DNA of 64,000 nucleotides. Origin: Chlorops oryzae (taxonomy: Eukaryota > Arthropoda > Insecta > Diptera > Chloropidae). Positions 1-11,852 of this stretch are shown piece after piece (position 1 is the first letter of the stretch; each line of letters begins with the position of its first letter). The notes below the pieces were generated by a model. That model searched no databases, was not told the origin of the DNA, and saw only the letters and a program-made list of their open reading frames with translations. A program made the position numbers and the translations under genes. Where the stretch lies: assembly GCA_020466095.1 (NCBI GenBank), contig CM035809.1, positions 25,325,455-25,389,454 on the forward strand, read 5' to 3'.

Positions 1-600
1 GGGTCGTCAACGCCTTTGATTGTCGAAATGGATCATAAGATCTACCCACATACGGAGCAATATGGGAGCATTTTGAAGACGATTTTATTGATAGGTACCA
101 ACTTTATAATAAGCAATGAAAATTATAAATGATATGTACACGGGTTGGCCCAGGGGGATGGGGGATATGATTGGGACCAAAGCATTAAACAAACATAAGA
201 AAGCCAATTTTACGTTGAGGAAACTTCGTTTAAGAGAGAAATTTGTTAGTATGCCTAGTATACTCTTTTTTTTATAATATGTACCCTTACTAAGGTGTCC
301 GCCACTGGATATATATGATGAATTATGACTAGAAGAAACTATTTTACCATTTACTAGATATCTTGATTGAGTTTTATGCTGAAATTTAACGATCTCTCTC
401 AAAAAGAATCACATCAGAATCAATTCATATCCCTTTGTTTTTTTTTTTTTTGTTTTTGCCAACGACATCACAATAGAGCTACAAATAAAGATTTTATTAG
501 TTCTCCTATAAAAAAATTATCAAGGCTAATCTTTAACCCTGTCGTGCCTACTGTCACAATAAACCCCACTCAGTTAAAACTTGATTTTTTCTATTAGGAC
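1..600. other. No gene recognised
   Basis: AT-rich sequence with short open frames on both strands. None has a recognisable domain, a start context or splice partners that support a gene. It may be intron or intergenic DNA of a gene outside the window. Confidence 0.5.
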
Positions 601-1504
<904 letters not shown>

Positions 1505-2043
1505 ATGACAAAGTCACCAGTGATGTCACCGATGACAAATAGGTGACATTGTCATGCATGACATCTTGGAGGACATGTCATCGTGGAGGGATGCTGTTCA
1601 TGTGCTTGCCTCTCATTGGCTACTGAAATATAAATAAGGTTTTCGCGTCAGTTCAGCGTTAGCATGAAGTGGCGTAGTTAGATGATGAGTGCTCGACTCT
1701 GAATTCGAAGATCGCGGGTTCGATCCCTGGCTGAGGCGAACAAAAATTATTAAAAATTGATTTTAAAAAATTTTCGAAATATTCAAAGAGAGGGCAAAGA
1801 AGAGAGTTTTCAACTGACCAGCTATGGATTCTATAAATTAACATTGAGAGAGAAAAGAGCATGTGCTTCTCTTAAATGCTTTTTTTGCCATCGCTCCTCC
1901 TAGGAGGACATGTCACCGGTGAAATCACTGTCCAACTCCTGTACAAATGTCATGCTAGGCGTCCTATGAATTGTCACGCATGCCAGGGTGACAAGTCACC
2001 CTGACTTCACCGGTGATGTCAGGGTGACATTTCCCGCTGGGTG
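1505..2043. mobile_element. Inverted-repeat element with tRNA-like core, GTGACATCACC-rich
   Basis: Starts just after the microsatellite. It is built of short palindromic motifs (CACCGGTGA, GTCATGCATGAC) in both halves and ends in GACATTTCCCGCTGGG. The same end, inverted as CCCAGCGGGAAATGTC, begins another element at 11637, so this is a repeated family. The centre carries a tRNA-like stretch. Superfamily is not assigned; the left end may be hidden by the neighbouring microsatellite. Confidence 0.6.
1665..1737 (+). pseudogene. tRNA-like sequence (tRNA-derived, not a functional gene)
   Basis: An A-box-like GTGGCGTAGTTAGA is followed at normal spacing by a B box, GGGTTCGATCC, and the whole is about tRNA length. 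The arms pair poorly. It lies inside an interspersed repeat and is followed by an A-rich stretch, which fits a SINE or a tRNA fragment captured by a transposon. A cloverleaf scan would decide whether any isotype can be given. Confidence 0.45.
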
Positions 2044-2724
2044 TCTTAGCACTACCACGTAAGAATTTTGATTTAAACTGAAGACATAAAAAATTTCTTT
2101 TTCTCAAACTCAAAGCCCTCTTTTATGAATACTCAAATCCCAACAAAAATCAATAGAAATTCGAAATGAAATTATGTTGTCTGTCAATACAAAAAAAATT
2201 AATCGATTTTTCAACTGCAAAGACTTTATTGATCACAAAACATCATTTTTAATGATGCTAATAATTTTCCGAAAATCCACTCGACGAAATATCAAATATC
2301 AATCGAGGGATAAACTTAAAACAGTTTAAGATTAACTTTAAAAGAAAAGTCAGTGGAAAATACGAGTACCTTAGATAAGTCGGATTTATTATATTTGGAA
2401 GCAATAACAATTAATAAGTCGAAAAAGGGCAAAGGCGCTTGCTCAGATTTCGTGCGCATGCGTAAAGATTAAGCTTAATAAAAGTCAAGAAAATTTGTAG
2501 CGCTTTCTTCAAGATGAAAATTATCTTTTCTTTCTTATTTTCCAAAAAAAAATGTTTTCCTTCGCTTTGAGGCGCCAATGTTTCTGCTTGAGATGCACGC
2601 ATGCGCAGTTCGTAGCCTGCATTTTTGTTTTCTTTATTTTTATTTTATTTTTTTTTTGGTTTTATGAAATTCTTTTGTCATTCTCCGGAGTATTAAGCAT
2701 TATCGAATTAAGCATAAAATGAAA
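2044..2724. other. No gene recognised
   Basis: AT-rich single-copy-looking DNA. Short open frames only; no domain, splice or repeat signal that I can support. Confidence 0.45.
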
Positions 2725-3142
2725 TCATTCAATCGACTTTAGTCGAATGACTCTCGGAATGTGATTTTTATCGATAATTTGACGCAACTTCGCTTCTTCG
2801 TTCCGCGTAATCCGGAGATTCAATCGACGATACGGATGATCTTTACAAAAAAAAAAAAAAACAATCATTCTTGTGGTTATAGTCACACCAATTTCATGCT
2901 GGAGCGTGGTTGGTGGGCTTGACTTTTTATTTGTTTTTGTTTTTTTCTTCCCTTTTTTTTTTTGAGTCAGACATTTATTGACTTGCTTCTCTGGGGAGAC
3001 TTTAAAGATTGGATGATCTTGATCTTCAATGATTTTTGGATTTTGGTTTTTCTCTTTTCTGCAAATGGCATTGAACTTGAAGGGGGAGCCAAAAAAAAGC
3101 TCACCATATGGCTTTGGACATGTGTACGACTTCATGACATTT
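2725..3142 (-). CDS. Possible 3' end of a spliced gene, product unknown
   Basis: Two minus-strand blocks look like exons. The last (2725-2840) reads DHPYRRLNLRITRNEEAKL and continues through RQIIDKNHIPRVIRL to a stop, with balanced codon use unlike the T-rich surroundings. It follows a long T tract ending in AG at 2841-2842. The upstream block (about 3105-3142) ends in a good GTGAGC donor and joins in phase, giving ...VMKSYTCPKPY then DHPYRR. The 264-nt intron lacks coding character. No family is recognised and no further upstream exon was found, so this could be the end of a gene lying to the right, a degraded copy, or chance. cDNA or comparison with related flies would settle it. Confidence 0.3.
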
Positions 3143-3659
3143 CTGAAGCGACTTTAAACCTGACACCATTCATCTTAGATCCATGCCTCGTCTTCTGTCT
3201 TGCCTTTCACAATTTGTCTTTGACTTTTGACTTTTCATATGAACAGAAAATATTTAAAAAAAATATAAAGAAACAAAAGTCAAAACAATAACAATGAAAA
3301 ATCACCCCATAAACGGTAAATCAAAATGGTCCAAAAAAAAAAAAAGAAAGGGAGAAGAAAATCTCAGATTTCTCATTTCAATAATTAATAAGAAATGCAA
3401 TAAAAGTGTCCAAACATTTCTGATGAAGAGCGACAATAGAATTCAGTCCGGAATAGTTTTGAGGAAATTTATATCAACAATATCAGTTTCATCGGCAGAC
3501 AAAGTGAGATACAAATGAAAATCAAAAAAAAAAATATATAAAAAATTTTTTTCTTATTTTTAAAATACAAAAAAAAAATTTTAAATACAACAAATATTTT
3601 TTTTTTATTAATAAAAAAGTTAAACAAAAATAGAAAAATATTTAAAAACATAAAAAAGT
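3143..3659. other. No gene recognised
   Basis: A/T homopolymer-rich sequence. Short open frames are lysine- or phenylalanine-rich and not credible. Confidence 0.45.
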
Positions 3660-4400
3660 TTAAGGGGGTCTTCTCATTGAGCAACTTTTTTTTTCGACTT
3701 TTTTTTTTTGCATTTATTTATAGCTTGGGTAGTTGTGAATATGCCCCTAAAAGGATTTTTTGAAATTCGAAATAGTTTAGAGGATATAGCCTTCTTTGTC
3801 GAGCAAGATCTGCGCTAAAACGAGTAATTTTTGCGTTGCTTCAAACTTTAAACGCGTTTATCTCGAAACCACGTTTTTCGAACTGGCGGCCATGATATCT
3901 CCAGTTCAACTAAACCGATTTTCATGAAACAAAATGGAATCGACGCAGAATTGTCACCATTCTCGGGTGAACCTGACCATAATTTTAAAAAAATTTTTAC
4001 TATTTTTTTTTTTACACTAAACTACAAAAAAAAAAGCCCGAAATTGAAATTTTTTTTTGAATGGCCGCCATTTTGTCAAAAAAAATCACAAAATTAAGCT
4101 TGAGGTTCACCCGAGAATTACATCTATACTGATTATAACCCCGTTTTTTTTTTCCATTTCGGACGCTCCGGAGACCCGGAATCGTGGCCCCGTGAGGACC
4201 TTTTTTTTCACCACCAACTTTGAAGTCTCATTACTTTTTGAACAGCCCACGTATCGAGGCAAAAAAAATTTTTTTATATTCTTTGAACCTTTTGTAATAC
4301 AATAAATAAAAAAAGTTTTCAATTATTCTTTGCGTTTTCAAATAAGAATTTTTTTAAAAAGGGTCCAAAAAACGGGTTTTCAATGAGAAGACCCCCTTAA
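3660..4400. mobile_element. TTAA-flanked MITE, copy A (about 740 bp)
   Basis: A TTAA sits at each end, and the ends are inverted repeats: GGGGGTCTTCTCATTGA at left and TCAATGAGAAGACCCCC at right. A nearly identical element of 736 bp lies at 33379-34114 inside an Ire1 intron. TTAA target duplication is the hallmark of the piggyBac superfamily. There is no transposase frame, so it is a non-autonomous copy. The near-identity of the two copies suggests recent movement. Confidence 0.85.
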
Positions 4401-5279
4401 AAAAAATAGAAAAAAATTTTCTTCAAAATTTTTTAGCATCACACCACACTCGAGAGCAGTTTAGAGCAGTCTCAAGCATGTGTGAAAATTCATAAACCAC
4501 ACGCCCGTCTCATAATGCGATCTCTCTCGACTTTGATTTCGTTTTGTCGGCCAGCATTTTGTTGACACTTCATTACACGGAAAAAAAAAATATTCATTCG
4601 GGCATCTCTTTTTTATTTTTGTTATCATTTTTATGCTGATTGAATGACAAAGAAAGAAGAAAATTTTGAAATAAGACTTCTCGTCATCGATAAATAGAGT
4701 GAGTTTTCATACAAAACCCACAATACATATATGTGTGTGCGCATGAGAGAAAAATTTTGGCGCCCTGCTGCGGCGCATGCGCAACACACATTTTCTTGTA
4801 GACCTTTTGTGCGGTTTTGTATGGTCGTTAAAAGATTTTTATTGTTATTATCGTGTTCTGTGTTTATGATATACTATATGCATACCTACATTCATACATA
4901 TATGTATGTATATATTTTTTATAATAATTGAAAAAAATGGAATGACTGAATGAATGAAAGTATAAAGGCAATTAACTGCATTCGAATATGGGTGAACACT
5001 TGGGAATTTGGCAATAACAAAATATCGAAATTATCATTCAAAAGTCATAAAACATGTGTAAACGCCCACTTAGGGATCTCATTCATTTACGGTTTACGCA
5101 CAGTGGCGCTTCTTGGAATGAAACAACATAAAAGGCATAACTGGGAATTTCGAATGTTTTATCCCTGAGGCTGAATGCTGTTCGAACTTAATGACCGCAA
5201 CCGTCTCCTTCATGGTAATTCAATAATGCTTGCTTCCTGACATGTGTTTAGCAAGGATGCTTCAATTTTTGGAAACTGT
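4401..5279. other. No gene recognised
   Basis: Mixed-composition DNA. The open frames at 4731-4931 and 4950-5168 have no recognisable content. Nothing else is supported. Confidence 0.45.
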
Positions 5280-6240
5280 TTTTTAACCCTTTAATGGTGA
5301 ATCCTATAATTTTCGATAGTGGATAAAAAAATTTACCAAATTTTTATTCTTTAAATAAAGACAACAAAGACCTTTAACAACAAAATTTAAAAAAAAAAGA
5401 TTAGTCATTAAAGGTTTAAATTGGTCTTCAAAAGCAAAATTAACCGCTTTTTCCAAATATCTTATTCATAGAAAACCATATAAACCCCTTCAACGCAAAT
5501 TTATTTTTAGAAAATTGGTCACAAAAGGGTTAAATTTTTCTCAAAAACCAAAATTAACCTCTTTTACGAAAATCTTATCCATAAAAATAACAAAAATCCT
5601 TAAACGAACTTTATCAAAATATGTATGTATGTGGCCATAAAAGGGTTAAATTGGTCTCAAAAACTAAAATTAACCAGTTTTTCAAATTTCGTATACATAA
5701 GATAAAATAAATCCCTTAAGCTAAAATTTTTAGACAAAAATTCGGTCATGAAAGGGTTAAATTTTTTTTTTAACCAAAACGAACCTCTTTTTCAAAGTAT
5801 CTCGTTCATGAAAAGAACAAAAACTATTAAAACCAAAAATTTATTTCTTAAAAATTTGTCATAAAAGGGTTAAATTGGTATTGAAAATTAAAATTTATCA
5901 CTTCTTCCAAGAATCTTGTTCATAAAAAGGACAAAAAACCCTTAAACCAGAATTGATTTTAATAAAATTGGTCATAAAAGGGTTAAATTTTTCTTTAAAA
6001 CCAAAACGAACCTCTTTTTCAAAGTATCTCTTTCATGAAAAGAACAAAAACTATTAAAACCAAAAATTTATTTCTTAAAAATTTGTCATAAAAGGGTTAA
6101 ATTGGTATGAAAATTAAAATTTATCACTTCTTCCAAGAATCTTGTTCATAAAAAGGACAAAAAACCCTTAAACCAGAATTGATTTTAATAAAATTGGTCA
6201 TAAAAGGGTTAAATTGGTCTTTAAAACCAAAATTAAACTC
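5280..6240. repeat. Tandem array, about 112-bp unit
   Basis: The anchor AAAAGGGTTAAATTGGT recurs at about 5412, 5525, 5641, 5751, 5864, 5976, 6088 and 6198, with intervals of 110-116 bp. Units 5751-5975 and 5976-6198 form a nearly identical two-unit block, meaning a higher-order dimer was duplicated recently. Not coding. Confidence 0.9.
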
Positions 6241-6540
6241 TCTTTAAGTACTTATATGACCACATCCTCAGCTAAACTCACACAAAAGAGCCTGGCATCT
6301 TGGGTGTTGCAATCTAGTGTAAATATTTAGGTCATATTGAAGCTGAGTAAACATCGAATAACTTCTCATAATAGATCAACCTATGCTGGTGAAGTTCTAT
6401 GTATATCTAGCGTACCAAAAGGAAATTAATATTAATTTCAAAATAAAGGTATGTACAAGGTACTTCACTAATTTGTCAATTAATTTGCCATTATACCAAA
6501 AAATTATATGAAATCCCACAAGTGCTTTTTCCAATTTTTA

Positions 6541-7590
6541 GTCCGAAATTGTTACAAAAATTTGAGTCCGAAAAGATTTCGAAATTTGTAGAATAATATC
6601 AGGCTCAGAAACTGAGTTCCAAATAATTCCAAAATATGTAGAAAATATTGTAAAAGGATCAAAAATATTACTCCGAAATGTCTATAAAAAATAGAGGTTC
6701 CGAAACTTGACCCCGAAATTAATCCGAAAATGTGCACAAAATATGAGGGCATGAACTTACTCCGAAATTATTGCGCAATCTATATAAAATATGTACCTAC
6801 TCTGGAATTTATTTGAATCCGAATTTTCAGAGTAAAAAATAGCAGCCCGAAATATGTCGAAAATATCAGGATGAGAATTTAAGTTAGAAATTAAATAGTC
6901 GAAAATATTCGGAGAAATTTATTTCCGAAATGAGTCCAAAATATGCACAAAATATGAGGCTCAGAATCTGAGACCAAAATCATTCCGAAATTCTTAGAAA
7001 ATATTGGACTCCGAAATATAAAAAATATATGACGCTCAGAAATTGGATCCGAAATATGTAGAAAATATCTATACAGCTCGGAAATATCACTCCGAAATAC
7101 ATATCTATAAAAATCGGTTCAGAAACTTGACTACGAAATGATTCCGAAATATGAAATATATATGTGGCTCAAAAACATAGTCCGAAATAGTCAGAACTAT
7201 TTTTTAAAAATTTAGCACTCCGAAATATATCGAAAATATGACGCTCAGAAATTAAGTCCGAAATGGCTCCGAAACTTTAAGAAAATATTTTACTCAGAAA
7301 TAAGTCGGAAATGGTTCCGAAATACCTACATATATAAGAAAATATGACGCTCAGAAATTAAGTCCGAAATGGCTCCGAAACTTTAAGAAAATATTTTACT
7401 CAGAAATTAAGTCCGAAATGGTTCCGAAATACCTACATATATAGAAAATATGACGCTCAGAAATTAAGTCCGAAATGGTTCCGAAACTTTAAGAAAATAT
7501 TTTACTCAGAAATTAAGTCCGAAATGGTTCCGAAATACCTACATATGTATTTAGAAAATATGAGGATCGAAAATTTAACTCCGAAAAAAA
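6541..7590. repeat. CCGAAAT-type tandem array, locus 1
   Basis: Repeated phrases such as AGTCCGAAATGGTTCCGAAA and GAAAATATGACGCTCAGAAA recur about every 100-110 bp, sharpest at 7240-7560. The core TCCGAAAT is shared with arrays at 36556-37680 (opposite orientation) and 55480-56290. Confidence 0.85.
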
Positions 7591-8117
7591 TCTTGATCCC
7601 CTGACGCATACTTTTTAAACCTTAAATCATCCTTCTGCCCCTTTTCAAACTGATATATTTAATAACGTCACAAATTTGTTTAACAAACTTTCCTTAAGCA
7701 AATCCCATCTCGAAACTAGGTCAACACAAACCTAAGCTTTTTAAGAACAAAGAACACAACACTTCTCACCATTCCTTGTTATTTTTTTTTTTTTCGTCAT
7801 AGCCAAATCAATTAGACTTGACGTAGCTGAACCAACGAGCACTCTCGAGTCTGACTTCCCATTAAGAAAAAACAAAGAACCGCAGAAGAGATCACTTTTC
7901 GCACTTTGCTGTGGACTTTTCCATTATTTACACAACTTCATCAGAGACCAAAACCAACGATCTCCCGTCTGTCCTGACTCCGAACCCTTCAGGTCTAAAC
8001 GAATAAACTTGCTGTAAAAAAGACATCTCCATTGTGGCTCAAGTTCATGCTCATGATCAACGCCGAGGACACGAGGGCATATATAATGCCTTATGAAGCG
8101 AGTAGAGAGAGAGAGAG

Positions 8118-8151
<34 letters not shown>

Positions 8152-8944
8152 TTGGCGGGGCGACGAGCTGTGATATTACAAAAGCGTTCCGCATTTCCAG
8201 TAGCCTGAGGCGGTTAGGATCATATTTATGGCGACGCTGAGACATTTCATGCACGATTGGATGCAATTTTTGTATGGATTGTGCGCTCTGATCTGAAAGT
8301 GTCTGCGGTTAATGAAGTGATCAGAATCGGAATCAGAATCAGAATCGGAATCGTTATGAGAGATTTATAAAAATAGAATTTTCATTACTCAATCGGTTAT
8401 TGTGATTATGTATTTAAAATAAAAAGAGCAGTGGATATCTTTGCCCGAAGGGTATAGAACCGGAATTGAATCAATTTATTTTATCCCACGATTTGCACTT
8501 TTTTCTACCATGAGTAAATTTGGCAATCGTCAAATTGTCATGCTTTGAACTATTTTTGACTTTGCTGTGAATTCTAAACACTTTCAATTGACAATTTGAT
8601 TAATTGATGCGATGACACTGGTCGATGAACCCGAGAATTACTCATTTTGTTAAATTGCCAAAGAAAAATTGTATTAAAATTGCAGGGCGCCAAAAGTATA
8701 AAAAATCAAATCCCATTAATGAGAGGTGAACTTTCAAGCAAATTAAATGATGGAAAATAATGCAAATTAAATTATCCTAATAGAAAATCATATTTTTTCT
8801 CTAGGTTCTTACTTCCTATGACAAACTAATGGTCCTTTAGAGCTGGCAGCCCTCAAAGGACTATCACGCTATCTCCAAGGAAGAAATTAAGGGATTTATT
8901 GAGACTAAGCAGCTTGGACATTAGAGTTATTAATTGTGAGTGAT
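7591..8944. other. Gene-free stretch with a short GA microsatellite
   Basis: Contains a (GA)n tract at about 8104-8151 and a small (GAATCA/GAATCG) run near 8320-8350. No supported gene. Confidence 0.5.
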
Positions 8945-9209
8945 CAGTGATCACCAGGGCTCGGATATATATGCATTTATAAATTTAAAGCATACTTTAT
9001 GGGGGGAAAAACTTTTCTTACCAACATTTTGCGAATAAGTCTAATGAAGTTGAACTTCAAACGGATTTTCTACCTTCATAAAAATTCTTATTGAAGTAAA
9101 AAATCCATTTAAATCTTAACTTTATGTGAGTTGAACAAAAAAATTTTTACTCCATAAAGTATGCTTTAAATATATAAATGCATATATATCCGAGCCCTGG
9201 TGATCACTG
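8945..9209. mobile_element. Foldback MITE with about 60-bp arms
   Basis: The left arm begins CAGTGATCACCAGGGCTCGG at 8945. The right arm is its near-perfect reverse complement, ending CCTGGTGATCACTG at about 9209. Arms are about 55-60 bp and the loop about 150 bp, so it can fold into a long hairpin. It interrupts a retrotransposon remnant: coding-like remains resume immediately at CCACTTGAACAGGCAC. Confidence 0.85.
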
Positions 9210-9600
9210 CCACTTGAACAGGCACAAATCTCGACTGGGACTTACTCCGAACGAGGTGTGCAGATTCTGTTCAGAGGAAGAGGAAACCTCAATTCACATT
9301 ATAGCTGTATATACAGCTCCCCATTTTTAGAATAGGAGCACACTGCTCAAGGAAATCATACAGCAAAAATACCTGCTTCTTCGCATATCCATAGAAAATT
9401 AACCGTCCCCACACCTAAAGCGGCTCTGATCATTTCCCGGCTTGCCATCCCCTAAATCAGAGCGCAATTTGAACTACACGTAGGACAGATTAGAATTCGG
9501 CTTCTGAAAATCACAATGAACCAAGTCTACCAATAAAAATAACCTCGGGTATGGCACGATAGATCCTCCAGCAAAAGTAGTGTCACGGACACTTAGTCTT
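9210..9600 (+). pseudogene. Non-LTR retrotransposon ORF2 C-terminal fragment
   Basis: Plus-strand translation reads HLNRHKSRLGLTPNEV, then CRFCSEEEETSIHI. This is the zinc-knuckle-like C-x-x-C...EEET...H tail that follows RNase H in many insect non-LTR retrotransposon ORF2 proteins. Stops and shifts follow, so it is a dead fragment. Possible upstream remains (8880-8940) are separated from it by the foldback MITE. A similar tail, on the other strand, is at 63090-63360. Confidence 0.75.
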
Positions 9601-9763
9601 CAAGCCCTTATCAAATAATACCTAATAATATCTTGTTTGAAAATGATCATCAATGAATCATTAGTTACAATTTCACCTTAAAATTAACATTTGGTGCTCC
9701 TTTCAATATTGTTCTGAAAAAAGTCCCTAAAACAAGGATTCTCTAGAAATGAAAATATTGAAT

Positions 9764-9971
9764 TTCAGCACCTAAAGGTATGCACCTGAATATTTCAAAA
9801 GTAGATTTACTTATATAATACTAAGTTTTTACCAAAGGACCATAATTAAAGCCTTAAAGATATCCACATGACTTCAAAAACAACCTTGCTAAAATTGTGT
9901 TTAAATTGATATAACTACAGGACTACAAAGAAATAGTCTAAATATTTTTATGCATACTTTTAGGTGCTGAT
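9764..9971. repeat. Inverted repeat pair, about 200 bp apart
   Basis: TCAGCACCTAAAGGTATGCA near 9764 and TGCATACTTTTAGGTGCTGA near 9951 are reverse complements with one mismatch. It may be a small MITE; no target duplication was confirmed. Confidence 0.55.
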
Positions 9972-10476
9972 TTCAAAAACTTTCTGCAGCCCTATTTTTG
10001 ACATTATCCTCACAAAGACAAAGCAAGAAAATGTAATTACTAAAAATAGTTAATGCCACAAGGAAAGACCGTGTCGAAATACGATAGCTTACATGTGACA
10101 ATGTCACCATATCGTCATCAGTAACTTATCCGTTATGAATATTGAAATGTATCCTGCACAAATGTATAATGTATCACCAACGGAATTCTCTTCTATGTTT
10201 TAATGCCAATGCCTTGGTTTCATAAATTTTCATAATCATAAATTTCTTCATTGACTCAAAAGTCGTTACATCGAACTGATAATGAAATTTCAAATCCTCC
10301 AAAAAAAGCTAACAGCTGGAAGTCCCAGATTCGACTGTACTTCCAAAATATGTTTATACTTGCAGTCCAAAATTTAAAAAAATATTTTTACTTGAAGGTC
10401 TTCGAGCTCCATAATGTAATATCTAAACATATAGTAAATAAATATATTTTTTTGAATATGGTGGGAAATGGATTTA

Positions 10477-10772
10477 CAGTAGTTTCGCTATATAAGAAAC
10501 TCGTACATAAGAAAACCCCGCCTTTAAGAAACTGTTTACCAAAACCAAAACATATTTTTGTATGGGAAAAATGTTTATATAAGAAATGGTTTTATATACA
10601 AAAAAATGTTCTTATAAACGGGTTTTTGTATAAGAAAGAATTCTCTTATAAACGGTTTTTTTTATATAAGAAAGAATTTTCTTAAAAACCGGGTTTTTTT
10701 ATATAAGAAAATACCGGAAATAAGAAAGAAATTTCTTGGCAAAATCGACTTTTTTATATAGCGAAACTACTG
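10477..10772. mobile_element. Tigger/pogo-like MITE, TIR CAGTAGTTTCGCTATATAAG
   Basis: TA dinucleotides flank inverted ends CAGTAGTTTCGCTATATAAG and TTATATAGCGAAACTACTG. The interior is made of AAGAAA and AAACGGGTTTTT segments. CAG ends plus TA target duplication fit the Tc1/mariner/pogo (Tigger) group. Related copies are at 13905-14082 (right half only) and 45534-46036. Confidence 0.8.
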
Positions 10773-11255
10773 TATGTATTTAACTGCATCAAAATATCGG
10801 TTCAACTCATCGATACACCATAATCAGAATATCGATGTATCGATACATCTTACACATAACTACAGGGATGCCAGATCAGTAATTTCCCACTAGATCTAGC
10901 AGATTTTTATAATAAGCATTGGGAAAAAATTCATCATTGCGGGTAGCAGAAAATCTAGCGGAATTTCACGGTTGATTCGTAGATATTTTAGCCTAATTTG
11001 AATTACTTAAGACGTGTGCAACAATATTAAAAAAAATATTTGTCTCATTGGTATTCATCGAACCAGATTATGAGATATTAACCCTAAGAGGCAAGGAAAA
11101 GCTTATGACTCGTTTGAGAACAGAAAGAAAATGTTCCCCTGATCCTAGAATATTGCTAACATCTTAGTTTTTTCTAATTAGTATCCTCCCATAGGAAGTT
11201 TTTTCCGATTTATAACAGAAATCTGGCAGATTGTCTGAAAAAATACCGAGTATGA
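10585..11255. repeat. Segmental duplication, copy 1
   Basis: Runs from inside the Tigger-like element through about 480 bp of right flank. It is repeated in the same orientation at about 13905-14560. The two copies keep long matching blocks (for example GCCAGATCAGTAATTTCCCA) but differ by many one- to few-base deletions, mostly in copy 2. Confidence 0.8.
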
Positions 11256-11636
11256 TAGCGAAGTTGGTTAGAAAATGTACCGAAGGTTGTAATGGACGGT
11301 TGACACTAAAGGCCTGCATCGATCCATCCATATACATCTATTTCGTTTTCTTGCTTGTACTGGTATCTACTTGTAACAGTTTTCTCTCTCTATCGATAAT
11401 AGTGATATGGAATGTTTCTCTTTCAGATATCGATATAACAGTTATAAGTGTGCGAAATTACCAATAACGAAAATATCAATTTGAGAAGATGTTCTGGAAA
11501 CAAAAATCGTAACACTTTTATCTTTACTTAGAACAACTAGAAATGTCGCTATGCGGGCTTCTGCGCACGCCTCAAACGCGCAGATCTCGAGAAACTTTTT
11601 GTTCGCTGGCGAGTGACGCTTAGGGTAGAGCAGTGC

Positions 11637-11852
11637 CCAGCGGGAAATGTCCCCTCCGGTATGCATGACAATTCATATAGACTTTTGTACAGAGTGGTAC
11701 AATGAATTCACCGTGACTATGTAATGCTAGGGGCTGCGGTGGCGAAAAAAGCATTTGAGAGCAGCACATTGCTCTCTTCTCTCTGTCAATTTATCATCCG
11801 TCATCACTGGTGACTTTGTCATGCATGAGATAACTTCCCGCTGGGGTGATGT
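11637..11852. mobile_element. MITE, ends CCCAGCGGGAA / TTCCCGCTGGG
   Basis: Short inverted ends enclose palindromic GTCATGCATGA and TCACTGGTGACT motifs, shared in opposite orientation with 1505-2043. Both also share the segments encoding GTACAGA and ATGCTAGG. No coding capacity. Confidence 0.65.

Noticed and set aside
1665..1737. A functional tRNA gene
   Set aside because: Internal promoter boxes are present but stems pair poorly and the sequence is part of an interspersed element.
10251..10685. A 144-codon gene
   Set aside because: Its C-terminal half is translation of the Tigger-like element's AAGAAA repeats.
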